Positions 44,312-53,503 are shown, counted from the first letter of the stretch. The stretch: 64,000 nucleotides of DNA from Marinibaculum sp040216765 (GCA_040216765.1 JAVJON010000010.1:1-64000); one strand, 5' to 3'. Notes: generated by a model not told the origin, from the letters alone. Program-made: numbers and translations.

Positions 44312-45033
44312 GCGACGCGCTGCTGCTGGAGACCTCGGGCCTGACCATGCGCTTCGGCGGCGTGGTGGCGGTGAACAACGTCGATTTCCGCCTGCGCGAG
44401 GGCGAGCTGCGCTGCGTGATCGGGCCGAACGGCGCCGGGAAGAGCACGTTCTTCAAGTGCATCACCGGGCAGCTGCAGCCTTCGGAAGGGCGGATCGAGT
44501 TCCTCGGCCGGTCCATCGCCGGGATGAACAGCCACGACATCGCCCGTCGCGGCATCGGCATCAAGACCCAGGTGCCCAACCTGTTCGACGGGCTGACCGC
44601 GGCGGAAAATATCTGGCTGTCGGCCAGGCGCCACCATGTCGGCCGGGACGCCACCCGGATCGCGAACGAGGCGATGGAACGGGTGAAGATCGGCCATCTG
44701 GCGGGCTACCATGTCGGGCAGCTGGCGCATGGCCAGCGCCAGCTGGTGGAGCTGGCCGTGGTGCTGGCCGGCGAGCCGACCCTGGTGCTGCTCGACGAGC
44801 CGGCGGCGGGGATCACCGCGGAGGAGACCGTGCGCACCGCCGAAATCATCCGCGAGATCAACCGCACCACGACCCTGATCGTGGTGGAGCATGACATGCA
44901 GTTCATCCGGCAGATCGCCAAGACGGTGACCGTGCTGCACCAGGGGGCGGTGCTGGTCGAGGACAGCATGGACAATATCCTGCGCAACCCGACGGTGCGC
45001 GACGTCTATCTCGGCAAGCGGGCAGCGTCATGA
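44308..45033 (+). CDS. ABC importer ATPase 1 (LivG/UrtD type)
   Basis: A 241-residue ATPase. Walker A is GPNGAGKST, Walker B is LVLLDEPAAG, and the switch His is in VVEHDMQFI. The signature motif reads LAHGQRQ instead of LSGGQ, as is typical for UrtD-like subunits (LSHGQ). This supports a urea/amide importer rather than a branched-chain amino acid importer. ATGA overlaps at both ends couple it with its neighbours. Confidence 0.9.
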   Translation: MSDALLLETSGLTMRFGGVVAVNNVDFRLREGELRCVIGPNGAGKSTFFKCITGQLQPSEGRIEFLGRSIAGMNSHDIARRGIGIKTQVPNLFDGLTAAENIWLSARRHHVGRDATRIANEAMERVKIGHLAGYHVGQLAHGQRQLVELAVVLAGEPTLVLLDEPAAGITAEETVRTAEIIREINRTTTLIVVEHDMQFIRQIAKTVTVLHQGAVLVEDSMDNILRNPTVRDVYLGKRAAS

Positions 45034-45743
45034 GCATGCTCTCGGTGAAGGATCTCACGGCCGGCTATGGCGGGGTCCGGGTGCTGAACGGCATCTCCTT
45101 CGATGTCGCGCCCAACGAGTTCGTCGGCATCCTGGGCCATAACGGCATGGGCAAGACCACCCTGCTGCGCACCCTGATGGGCTATATCCGCGCCACCGGC
45201 GGCTCCGTCGAGCTGGAAGGCCGGGACGTCACCCGGATGTCGACCCACACGCGTGCCCGGTCCGGGCTGGGCATCGTGCCGCAGGGGCGGGAGATCTTCC
45301 CCGGCCTGTCGGTGCGCGACAACCTGCGCATGGGCATGGCCGCGCGCAAGGTCGACGAGGAGGCGGAGATCGCCGCGATGCTGGCGATCTTCCCGCGGCT
45401 GGAGCGGCTGCTGGACCGCGCCGGCGGCGCCCTGTCCGGCGGCGAGCAGCAGCTGCTGGCGCTGGCCCGCTGCCTTTGCGCCGACCCGCGGCTGGTGCTG
45501 CTGGACGAGCCGACCGAGGGTATCCAGCCGTCGATCATCGACGAGATCGTCGAGACCCTGCAGGGCCTGCGCAAGACGCGCGACCTGACGGTGGTGCTGG
45601 TCGAGCAGAACCTGGACTTCATTACCGACCTGGCCGACCGTGTCCTGATCATCCAGAAGGGCGCCTTTACCAGGACCCTGTCGCCGGAGCAGTTGACCGA
45701 TGTCGAAATGGTCGGCGAGTTTGTGGGCTTCGGCGCCGGCTGA
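45030..45743 (+). CDS. ABC importer ATPase 2 (LivF/UrtE type)
   Basis: A 237-residue ATPase with Walker A GHNGMGKTT, signature LSGGEQQ and Walker B LVLLDEPTEG, followed by PSIIDEIVETL, a segment typical of UrtE/LivF. It completes the five-gene importer. About 180 bp separate it from the first amidase gene; the gap holds no gene. Confidence 0.9.
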   Translation: MSMLSVKDLTAGYGGVRVLNGISFDVAPNEFVGILGHNGMGKTTLLRTLMGYIRATGGSVELEGRDVTRMSTHTRARSGLGIVPQGREIFPGLSVRDNLRMGMAARKVDEEAEIAAMLAIFPRLERLLDRAGGALSGGEQQLLALARCLCADPRLVLLDEPTEGIQPSIIDEIVETLQGLRKTRDLTVVLVEQNLDFITDLADRVLIIQKGAFTRTLSPEQLTDVEMVGEFVGFGAG

Positions 45744-45926
45744 ATACCGCTATAGTCAAGGCCTGCGCGGCCCCGTGGGTCGCCGGGATGGCGCCGCACA
45801 ACCCCGCCGGGCCGCACGACCCGCCGGGAGGGGCGGCCCGACCGGGCAGCAGGGCCCGGCCCCTGCGGCGACGCTGCCGCAGCAAAATTTCTGAATCCGG
45901 AAGCCTCAACAGAAGGGGGAAATGTC

Positions 45927-47441
45927 ATGGCAGTGCAATTGCCGACAATGGAGCAGATGCGCGAGATCGCCGACCAGTGCGGCATCACGCTCGGGGACGA
46001 GGAACTCGCGGAGTATCGCGAGAACTTCAAGGGCAATATCGAGGCCTACAACATCGTCGACCGGATGCCGGACTACCTGCCGCAGGTGAAGTATCCGCGC
46101 ACGCCGGGCTATCGCCCCGAGGGCGAGGAGAACAAGCACAACGCCTGGTACGTCAAGACCGTCATCAAGGGCGCGTCCTCCGGCAAGCTGGCCGGCAAGA
46201 CGGTGGCGGTGAAGGACAATGTCATGGTCGCCGGCGTGCCGATGATGAACGGCTCGGCCACCATGGAAGGCTATGTGCCGGACGTCGATGCCGAGGTCGT
46301 CACCCGCCTGCTGGACGCGGGCGCGGAGATCCGCGGCAAGTCGCATTGCGAGGGCTTCTGCCTGTCCGGCGGCAGCCATACCAACGCGACCGGCAATGTC
46401 CACAACCCGGTCAAGATGGGCTATTCCGCGGGCGGCTCCTCCTCCGGCTCCGCCACCCTGGTGGGCCTGGGCGAGGTCGACCTGGCGGTGGGCGGCGACC
46501 AGGGCGGTTCGATCCGCATGCCCGCGGCCTTCAGCGGCATCTACGGCATGAAGGGGACGCACGGCCTGGTGCCCTATACCGGCATCATGCCGATCGAGAT
46601 CTATATCGACCATACCGGGCCGATGACCGCCAACGTCAAGGACAATGCCCTGATGCTGGAGGTCATGGCGGGCCCCGACGGGATCGACCCGCGGCAGTTC
46701 GACGTGAAGACGCATCCCTATTCGGAGATGCTCGACGGCGGCGTTTCCGGGCTGAAGATCGCGGTGGTCAAGGAAGGCTTCGGCCATGCCAATTCCGAGG
46801 CCGATGTCGATGCCAAGGTGAAGGCCGCCGCGGAGACCCTGCGCAAGATGGGCGCGACGGTGGAAGAGGTCTCCATCCCGCTGCATGCGGAAGCCGGCGC
46901 GATCTGGCTGCCGATCGGGGTGGAGGGCCTGACCCAGACGATGATGTGGGGCGACGGCTACGGCGTCAGCCGGCAGGACATGTATGTCACCAGCCTGATG
47001 GACTATCACCACCGCTGGCGCGACCGCGCCAACGAGCTGCCGCCGACGGTGAAGTACCTCACCATGCTGGGCACCTACATGCGGGAATATTACGGCCTGC
47101 GCTATTACGGCAAGGCGATCAACCTGTCCCGCAAGGTGCGGGCGGCCTATGACAAGGTGCTGGGCGAGGCGGACCTGCTGCTGATGCCGACGGTGCCGAT
47201 GAAGGCCACCAGGCTGCCGGGGCCGGATGCCTCGCCCACGGAGTATTTCACCCGCGCCTACGAGATGCTGGCGAACACCTCGCCGTTCGACTACACGCAC
47301 CATCCGGCGATGGCGATCCCCTGCGGCATGGGCGACGGCCTGCCGATCAGCATGATGCTGGTGGGCAAGCATTTCGACGAGCCGACGATCTATCGCGCGG
47401 CCTATGCGTTCGAGCAGTCCGGCGACTGGAAGCAGATGTAG
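45927..47441 (+). CDS. Amidase signature family amidase 1
   Basis: A 504-residue cytoplasmic amidase of the amidase-signature family. The Ser-cisSer-Lys triad is visible: Lys in TVAVKDNVMV, the cis-Ser within GGSSSGSATL, and the nucleophile Ser in GGDQGGSIRMPAAF. It resembles the nitrile-degrading enantioselective amidases of Rhodococcus in motif layout and length, including the N-terminal leader (TMEQMREIADQCGITL). Expected to hydrolyse an aliphatic or aromatic amide to the acid and ammonia. AAGGGGGAAATGTC precedes the ATG. It is a close paralog of the next gene. Confidence 0.88.
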   Translation: MAVQLPTMEQMREIADQCGITLGDEELAEYRENFKGNIEAYNIVDRMPDYLPQVKYPRTPGYRPEGEENKHNAWYVKTVIKGASSGKLAGKTVAVKDNVMVAGVPMMNGSATMEGYVPDVDAEVVTRLLDAGAEIRGKSHCEGFCLSGGSHTNATGNVHNPVKMGYSAGGSSSGSATLVGLGEVDLAVGGDQGGSIRMPAAFSGIYGMKGTHGLVPYTGIMPIEIYIDHTGPMTANVKDNALMLEVMAGPDGIDPRQFDVKTHPYSEMLDGGVSGLKIAVVKEGFGHANSEADVDAKVKAAAETLRKMGATVEEVSIPLHAEAGAIWLPIGVEGLTQTMMWGDGYGVSRQDMYVTSLMDYHHRWRDRANELPPTVKYLTMLGTYMREYYGLRYYGKAINLSRKVRAAYDKVLGEADLLLMPTVPMKATRLPGPDASPTEYFTRAYEMLANTSPFDYTHHPAMAIPCGMGDGLPISMMLVGKHFDEPTIYRAAYAFEQSGDWKQM

Positions 47442-47574
47442 GCACGACCCGCGACGGCGCCTCCGGGCCGGCCGGCGGCCGGCCCGGATCAGCGCAATCG
47501 CCCGGAGCGCCTCCGGGCGCCGCTTTCCGACCCCGAGGTCCGGCCGGCCGGGCCATCCATAAGGAATGTCCGCC

Positions 47575-49101
47575 ATGCCCCCCTCCTCGAGCTTCCCGAT
47601 GCCCACCGCCGCCGACCTGCAGGACGCCGCCGCGCTGGGCGGCCTGGACCTGTCTTCGGCCGATGCGGCCCGCTACCGGGACAACCTGGCCCCGTTCTTC
47701 GGCCTGGCAGCCGAACTGATGACCGTGCCGGACCATCTGCCGGAGGTGAAGTATCCGCGCACGCCGGGCTACCGCCCCGATGGCGCGGAGAACAGGTACA
47801 ACGCCTGGTACGTCAAGACCTCGGTCAAGGGCGCGCCCTCCGGTAGGCTGGCCGGCAAGACCGTGGCGCTGAAGGACAATGTGATGCTCGCCGGGGTGCC
47901 GATGATGAACGGTGCCTCGATGCTGGAAGGCTTCTCGCCGGAAGTCGACGCCACCATCGTCACCCGCATGCTGGACGAAGGGGCGGAGATCGTCGGCAAG
48001 GCGCATTGCGAGTTCTTCTGCCTGTCCAGCGGCAGCCAGACCAATGCCACCGGCCCCTGCCACAACCCGCACAGGATCGGCCATACCGCCGGGGGCTCGT
48101 CGTCGGGCTCCGCCGCGCTGGTCGCGGCCCGCGAGGTCGACATGGCGATCGGCGGCGACCAGGCCGGCTCGATCCGCATGCCGGCGTCGTTCTGCGGCGT
48201 CTACGGCATGAAGCCGACCCATGGACTGGTGCCCTATACCGGCATCCTGGGCATGGAGGCGACGATCGACCATACCGGGCCGATGACCAATTCGGTCGCC
48301 GACAATGCCCTTCTGCTGGACGTGCTGGCCGGTCCGGACGGGATCGACGGCCGGCAGCTCGGCGTGCAGACCCATGCCTATGCCGAGGGCCTGGACGCCG
48401 GCATCAAGGGCATGCGGATCGGCGTTGTGAAGGAGGGCTTCGGCCACCCGCAATCCGAGGCGGCGGTCGATGCCAAGGTCCGCGCCGCGGCGGAAAAGCT
48501 GGCGGCGCTGGGCGCGGAGGTGGAGGAGGTCTCGGTGCCGCTGCATGCCGAGATCGCCGTCTGGTACCTGCCGATGCTGGCGGAAGGCATGGCGCGGCAG
48601 ATGTTCTATGGCGGTGGCGTTTCCTACGGCCTGAACCAGCTCTATCCGCCGGGCTATGTCACCCGCGCCGCCAGCTGGAAGGACCGGGCGAACGAGTTCC
48701 CGATCAACGTCACCGCCTTCCTGCTGTATGGCACCTACCTGATGAACGTCTCGAAGGGCCGGCTGTACGGCAAGGGCGTGAACCTGCGCCGCAAGGCGCG
48801 CGGGATCTACAACGACATTTTCGGCAAGTACGACCTGCTCGCGATGCCGACGGTGCCGATGACGGCGCAGGCCCATCCCGACCCGGCCGGCAGCTGGGAG
48901 GCGTATCTGGGCCATGCCTGGGCGCCGCTGCCGAACACCTCGCCCTACAACTATACCGGGCTGCCGTCGATGAGCGTCCCCTGCGGCAAGGTGGACGGCC
49001 TGCCGGTGGGCCTGATGCTGACCGGCAATGCCTGGCAGGAACAGACGATCTATCGCGCCGCCTATGCCTTCGAGCAGAGCGGCGACTGGACGAAGATGTA
49101 G
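47575..49101 (+). CDS. Amidase signature family amidase 2, tandem paralog
   Basis: A 508-residue amidase paralogous to amidase 1 along its whole length; shared blocks include VKYPRTPGYRP, NAWYVKT, GVPMMNG and TIYRAAYAFEQSGDW. Catalytic Lys (TVALKDN), cis-Ser (GGSSSGSAAL) and Ser (GSIRMPASF) are intact. AAGGA (47561-47565) is nine bases before the ATG at 47575 and almost touches an upstream ATG at 47566, so 47575 was chosen. Both copies retained suggests different substrates, enantiomers or expression. It ends 14 bp from a convergent gene. Confidence 0.87.
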   Translation: MPPSSSFPMPTAADLQDAAALGGLDLSSADAARYRDNLAPFFGLAAELMTVPDHLPEVKYPRTPGYRPDGAENRYNAWYVKTSVKGAPSGRLAGKTVALKDNVMLAGVPMMNGASMLEGFSPEVDATIVTRMLDEGAEIVGKAHCEFFCLSSGSQTNATGPCHNPHRIGHTAGGSSSGSAALVAAREVDMAIGGDQAGSIRMPASFCGVYGMKPTHGLVPYTGILGMEATIDHTGPMTNSVADNALLLDVLAGPDGIDGRQLGVQTHAYAEGLDAGIKGMRIGVVKEGFGHPQSEAAVDAKVRAAAEKLAALGAEVEEVSVPLHAEIAVWYLPMLAEGMARQMFYGGGVSYGLNQLYPPGYVTRAASWKDRANEFPINVTAFLLYGTYLMNVSKGRLYGKGVNLRRKARGIYNDIFGKYDLLAMPTVPMTAQAHPDPAGSWEAYLGHAWAPLPNTSPYNYTGLPSMSVPCGKVDGLPVGLMLTGNAWQEQTIYRAAYAFEQSGDWTKM

Positions 49102-49115
49102 GGGCGCCCGGCCGG

Positions 49116-50948
49116 TCAGCGCGCCGGCGCGGCGGGGAAGGCCACCCCGCCGACAACGGTGCCGAGCACCCTGACCTGCCGCAATTCGTCGGGGTCGGCG
49201 AGGGTCAGCGGGTTGCGGTCCAGCACGGTGAAATCGGCCAGCTTGCCGGTCTCGATCGAGCCCTTGATATCGTCCTGCTTCATCAGCCGGGCGGCGCCCA
49301 GGGTGACGGCATGGAGCGCCTGCGGGACGGTCAGGCGTTCGCTGGCCCCCAGAACCCGGCCCGACATGGTCTCGCGCTTCACCGCGACCCACATCGCCAT
49401 GAGCGGGTCGAGCGGCGTCACCGAGGCGTCGGAGTGGATGCTGTAGGGGATTCCCAGGCGCTGCGCCGAGCCGGCCGGATCCATCCGTTCAGCCCGGTCC
49501 GGGCCGAGATAGGTCGAATAGTGCAGGTCGCCCCAATAGTAGATGTGGTTGACGAACAGGCTGGTGCCGACATCGAGCGCCTGCATCCGGCGCAGCTGGG
49601 CCTGTGACGGGAACTGGTTATGCTCCAGCCGGTGCCGCGCATCGGGCATCGGATGGGCCTTCTGCGCCGCCTCGATGGCGTCCAGCGCCATGTCGGTCGC
49701 CTTGTCGCCATTGGTGTGGATCACCGCCTGCAGGCCGCGCTTGTGGACCTCCAGGACACCTCTGTTCAGGTCCTCCTGCGAGATATTGGCGACGCCGTTC
49801 TCCAGGGTCCGGTAGTAGTACGGCCAGCGGAACAGCGCCGTGCCGGCCTGGATCGAGCCGTCGACGATGAACTTCACGCCGCCCAGGCTGAGCCTGTCGC
49901 TATCCTTCGCATGGGCCTGCAGCAGGTGGTCGAGGCCGCCCTTCTCCGCGATCGGCCCGGACTCGAAGATCTCGTTCACCGGATGCAGCATGCTGCGCAC
50001 CGGGAAGCCGGGGTCCGCCGCCGCGGCCGCATAGGCCTGGTAGGCGCCCGGCACGAGGCCGAAGTTCATGTCGGTGAAGGTCGTCACGCCGGCCCGGTGC
50101 GCCATGCGGCCGGCGTCGCGCAGCGACCGCAGCAGGACCTCGGCATTCAGCGGCGGCAGCTTGGGCAGGAAGGCGAAGACCGCCTTCATCTCCTGCAGCT
50201 CGCCGGTCGGCCTGCCGTCCTGCTTGAGAATCCCCTCGACGGTAGTGTCGGCCCCGATGCCGGCCACCTCCAGCGCCTTGCTGTTCACATAGTAGACATG
50301 CATCGAGAGGTTCTCGATGAACATCGGATGGCCCATCGCGATCGGGTCGAGATCGGCGCGGGTCAGGGGGGAATCGTTATAGTACTCGGGCTGATAGCCC
50401 CAGGCGATCAGCCAGCTCCCGTCATCGGGCAGCTTCGCGGCCGCCACGGCCAGCCGCTCCAGGACCTCCTGCCTGGTCGCCAGGCCACGGACCGTCCTGC
50501 CGTCGGGCGCGACCCGGTCGAAGCGGCCGACATAGACCCCCTGCCAGAGGATGCCGGTCAGCAGGGCATGCATATGCGCCTCGATGAAGCCGGGGACCAG
50601 CACGGCATCCGCGAACCGGCGGTCGATCTCCACCTCCCGGATGCCCGCCCAGCCGGTCACCTCCTCCAGGCTGCCGACGCTGAGGATCCGGCCGTCCAGC
50701 ACGGCCACGGCCTCGGCCTCCGGTGCCGCGGGGTTCAGGGTGACGATGGTCCGCGCCGGATAGATCGTGATCGCCGGGCCGTCGGGGCCGGAGCCGCGAC
50801 CGGAGTCGGGGGCGGGACCGGAGGCGCGGGCCACCGGTTCGATCCGGTCCACACCCTGTGGCGGGCGAACGATATCGCCCGCCGCCAGGGCAGGGCCCTG
50901 GGCCATGGCGAGCAGCCCGGCGAGCAGCAGGTGACGGTATGCGGACAT
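49116..50948 (-). CDS. Exported amidohydrolase, YtcJ-like
   Basis: A 610-residue amidohydrolase_3 family protein. It opens with a Sec signal peptide (HLLLAGLLAMAQGPALAAGD), then a beta-sandwich segment, the metal-binding VPGFIEAHMH (HxH), RHRLEHNQF, and SDASVTPLDP, the last Asp. Related enzymes cleave N-substituted formamides or other amides with a di-metal centre. The product is probably periplasmic. It is convergent with the amidase cluster, so a linked role in amide use is possible but not shown. Confidence 0.82.
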   Translation of the reverse strand: MSAYRHLLLAGLLAMAQGPALAAGDIVRPPQGVDRIEPVARASGPAPDSGRGSGPDGPAITIYPARTIVTLNPAAPEAEAVAVLDGRILSVGSLEEVTGWAGIREVEIDRRFADAVLVPGFIEAHMHALLTGILWQGVYVGRFDRVAPDGRTVRGLATRQEVLERLAVAAAKLPDDGSWLIAWGYQPEYYNDSPLTRADLDPIAMGHPMFIENLSMHVYYVNSKALEVAGIGADTTVEGILKQDGRPTGELQEMKAVFAFLPKLPPLNAEVLLRSLRDAGRMAHRAGVTTFTDMNFGLVPGAYQAYAAAAADPGFPVRSMLHPVNEIFESGPIAEKGGLDHLLQAHAKDSDRLSLGGVKFIVDGSIQAGTALFRWPYYYRTLENGVANISQEDLNRGVLEVHKRGLQAVIHTNGDKATDMALDAIEAAQKAHPMPDARHRLEHNQFPSQAQLRRMQALDVGTSLFVNHIYYWGDLHYSTYLGPDRAERMDPAGSAQRLGIPYSIHSDASVTPLDPLMAMWVAVKRETMSGRVLGASERLTVPQALHAVTLGAARLMKQDDIKGSIETGKLADFTVLDRNPLTLADPDELRQVRVLGTVVGGVAFPAAPAR

Positions 50949-51045
50949 CTGGCACTCCGGATTGCGCAGCCGCGATGACGGTAGCGCTTCGTCCGGCCGT
51001 GGACCAGGGCGGTCCGGGCCGCCGCCCGGGCGGCGGGCGGCCCGT

Positions 51046-51264
51046 TCAGCGCAGCGCGGCGACCGTCCCGGTCGGGGCGTGCCGCCGGGACAGCAAGGCC
51101 AGAGCGCCGGCCGCAAGGTCGGCCGCGGCTTCCGCCCGCAGGCGACGGGCATCGGCCATGTAGGCGGCGATCTCATCGGGATGCGGTGCCCTGCCGAAGG
51201 AAAGCGGCCGGAGGGGGCGGTTGTTGGGGGCCGGCGAAAGAGGTCCGTTCGGTTCGGTCTGCAT
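51046..51264 (-). CDS. Small DUF1127-like protein
   Basis: A 72-residue protein with a short Arg/Ala-rich C-terminal helix (HPDEIAAYMADARRLRAEAA, then ADLAAGALALL) similar in style to YjiS/DUF1127 proteins common in alphaproteobacteria. A strong AGGAGG precedes the ATG at 51264, which supports real translation. It is divergent from the LysR gene. Function unknown; family match is tentative. Confidence 0.55.
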   Translation of the reverse strand: MQTEPNGPLSPAPNNRPLRPLSFGRAPHPDEIAAYMADARRLRAEAAADLAAGALALLSRRHAPTGTVAALR

Positions 51265-51272
51265 GATGTCCT

Positions 51273-51296
51273 CCTATCTCTGCCAGGGAAGATAGG
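51273..51296. promoter_or_regulatory. Inverted repeat in LysR/small-protein intergenic region
   Basis: CCTATC (51273-51278) and GATAGG (51291-51296) form a perfect inverted repeat around 12 bp, overlapping the ribosome site of the small protein and lying in the divergent region with LysR. LysR regulators bind such interrupted dyads; the assignment is inference. Confidence 0.4.
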
Positions 51297-51363
51297 CTTA
51301 TTATTTTTCCGGATAATCGGTGCTTTCGATGAAGCATCTTTTGAGAAAACGGAAAGGTGAACC

Positions 51364-52260
51364 ATGCAGACCCGGGATCTGGCCCTGTTCGTCCAGGCCG
51401 CGTCGTCCGGCAGCCTGTCGCAGGCCGGGCGCAACCTGGGCCTGTCCCCGGCGACGGCGAGCGCCCGTCTGACCGCGCTGGAGCAGGACCTGGGCGCGCG
51501 CCTGATGCACCGCACGACCCGAAGCCTGACCCTCACCGCCGAGGGCCAGGCCTTCCTGGGCTATGCGCGGCGGATGCTGGGCGATCTCGACGAAGCCCGC
51601 TCCGCCCTCTCGGGCGCCGCTTCGCCGACTGGGCGGCTGCGGGTGGCGGTCCCGGGCTTCTTCGGCCGGCTGACGATCTCCACCGCCCTGCCGGAATTCC
51701 TGCGCCGCCATCCCGGGCTGGTGGTGGAGATGGATTTCTCCGACAGCTTCGTGAACCTGGTCGAGCAGGGCTTCGACGTGGCGATCCGGATCGGCAACCT
51801 GCCGGACAGTTCGTTCGTCGCCCGGCGCCTGGCGCCCAATGCCCGCGTGGTCTGCGCCGCGCCGCACTACCTGGCGGCGCGCGGCGTGCCGGACCGCCCG
51901 GAGGACCTGGCCGCGCATGACTGCGTGGTCATGCACAACATGCGGCGCTGGAGCTTCGCCCGCCCCGACGGGCCCTTCACCGTCGAGGTCACCGGCCCCC
52001 TGGTGGTGAATTCCGGCGATGCCCTGCGCGACGCGGCCCTCGCCGGGCTGGGCATCGTGCTGAAATCGACCTGGGATGTCGGCGACGACCTGCGGCAGGG
52101 CAGGCTGGTGCCCGTGCTGGCGGATCACCCGCTGGTCGACCAGGGGGCGATCTGGGCGGTCTATCCCAGCGCACGGCTGCTGGCGCCGAAAGTGCGGGCC
52201 TTCGTGGATTTCTTCGCCGGCCATTTCAGCGGGAAGCTGTCCGAACTGCCGAAAGACTGA
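51364..52260 (+). CDS. LysR family transcriptional regulator
   Basis: A 298-residue LysR regulator with the N-terminal winged helix (LSQAGRNLGLSPATASARLTALEQDLGARLMHR, residues about 15-48) and a substrate-binding domain from about residue 90. It precedes a nitroreductase-like gene by 79 bp and is divergent from the small protein; either could be its target. The co-inducer is not known. Confidence 0.88.
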   Translation: MQTRDLALFVQAASSGSLSQAGRNLGLSPATASARLTALEQDLGARLMHRTTRSLTLTAEGQAFLGYARRMLGDLDEARSALSGAASPTGRLRVAVPGFFGRLTISTALPEFLRRHPGLVVEMDFSDSFVNLVEQGFDVAIRIGNLPDSSFVARRLAPNARVVCAAPHYLAARGVPDRPEDLAAHDCVVMHNMRRWSFARPDGPFTVEVTGPLVVNSGDALRDAALAGLGIVLKSTWDVGDDLRQGRLVPVLADHPLVDQGAIWAVYPSARLLAPKVRAFVDFFAGHFSGKLSELPKD

Positions 52261-52286
52261 CTGGCGGATCATGGCCTGGCCTTGAA

Positions 52287-52323
52287 ATATTCCAAGGAAT
52301 ATATAAATACATTCCCAGGAATG
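52287..52323. promoter_or_regulatory. Two ATTCC-NN-GGAAT palindromes before the nitroreductase-like gene
   Basis: ATATTCC-AA-GGAATAT at 52287-52302 and CATTCC-CA-GGAATG at 52310-52323, with centres 22 bp apart (two turns). Perfect arms in an AT-rich gap directly before the Tat-exported nitroreductase-like gene. The MarR protein encoded at the end of this operon is the best candidate ligand. Confidence 0.65.
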
Positions 52324-52339
52324 AAAAAGGGAGGCGGCG

Positions 52340-53503
52340 ATGAAGGCGACACGGCGTGGATTCATCCGGACGCTCGGCGGGGGCGGGATCGTGCTTGCCG
52401 CGGGGGCCATCGGCCTGGCGCGGTGCGACCGGATGCCGCCGGAGGCGGTGGCGGCCTGGGCGCCGGACCCGGCGGCCGGCGGCGATCCCCGGCGGCGGGC
52501 GCTGTCCTATGCGATCCTGGCGCCCAACCCCCACAACATCCAGCCCTGGCTGGTCGACCTCTCGGAACCCGGGATCGTCACCCTGCATGTCGATCGCGAG
52601 CGCCTGCTGCCGATGACCGACCCGCCGAACCGGCAGGTCGTCATCGGCCAGGGCACCTTCCTGGAGCTGCTGGACATCGCCGCCCGCGAGGAGGGCCAGC
52701 GGCTGGAGGTCGAGGCCTTCCCCGAAGGCCAGTTCGGCCCGGACGGAGTCGACGACCGGCCGGTCGCCCGGATCCGCTTCGTCGCCGACCCGCAGGTGGC
52801 GCGCGATCCGCTGTTCGCTTCCATCCCGCTGCGCCGCTCCACCAAGGAGCCCTACGACCTGTCGCGGCCGCTGGCGGCGCCCCATGCGACGGCCCTGGCG
52901 CAGGCGGCGGCGGGGCCGGGCGTGAGCCCGGCCGTGGCGCAGGCCCCGGAGATCGTGGCCGCGCTGCGGGAGATCGCGGGCCGGGCGGTCGATATCGAGA
53001 TGACGACGCCGCGCACCCACCGGGAGAGTATCGACCTGCTGCGCATCGGCGCCGGCGAGATCGCGGCCCATCGCGACGGCATCGACCTGCACGGGCCGAT
53101 GTTCTGGTGGATGAAGCAGTTGGGCCTGATGACCCCGGAAAAGGCCATGACCCCCGGCACGATGGCCTGGCAGGGCGGCATCGACTATGCCCGCGGCTGG
53201 GTGGCGGGCACCGGCGCCTTCGGCTGGCTGGCCACCCAGGGCAACGACCGGCTGGCGCAGCTGGCGGCGGGCCGTGCCTATATGCGGGTCGACCTGACGG
53301 CCGCGGCGCTCGGCGTGGCGATCCACCCGGTCAGTCAGGTGCTGCAGGAATATCCGGAGATGGCGGCCCTGCAGCGGGACTTCGTTGCGCTGGCCGGCGC
53401 GGCGGAGGGACAGCGGGTGCAGATGCTGTATCGTCTGGGCTATGCGGCGCGGCCGGCGCCATCGCCGCGGCGCGGTGTGGATGCAATCGTGAGGCAGGCT
53501 TGA
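52340..53503 (+). CDS. Tat-exported nitroreductase-like flavoprotein (Acg family)
   Basis: A 387-residue protein with a twin-arginine signal (RRGFIRTLGGGG) and a hydrophobic stretch ending at a lipobox-like LARCD, so it may be a lipoprotein in the periplasm. The body has the Acg/NADPH-nitroreductase-like blocks APNPHNIQPWL and PLRRSTKEPYDL. Acg-like proteins bind flavin but their electron donors are unclear. GAGGCGGCG precedes the ATG. The MarR gene overlaps its stop codon. Confidence 0.8.
   Translation: MKATRRGFIRTLGGGGIVLAAGAIGLARCDRMPPEAVAAWAPDPAAGGDPRRRALSYAILAPNPHNIQPWLVDLSEPGIVTLHVDRERLLPMTDPPNRQVVIGQGTFLELLDIAAREEGQRLEVEAFPEGQFGPDGVDDRPVARIRFVADPQVARDPLFASIPLRRSTKEPYDLSRPLAAPHATALAQAAAGPGVSPAVAQAPEIVAALREIAGRAVDIEMTTPRTHRESIDLLRIGAGEIAAHRDGIDLHGPMFWWMKQLGLMTPEKAMTPGTMAWQGGIDYARGWVAGTGAFGWLATQGNDRLAQLAAGRAYMRVDLTAAALGVAIHPVSQVLQEYPEMAALQRDFVALAGAAEGQRVQMLYRLGYAARPAPSPRRGVDAIVRQA

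Noticed and set aside
41022..45743. Branched-chain amino acid (Liv) importer
   Set aside because: Permeases fit Liv in general, but the LAHGQ signature of ATPase 1, the Peripla_BP_5 type binding protein and the urease/amidase neighbours favour a urea/amide importer.
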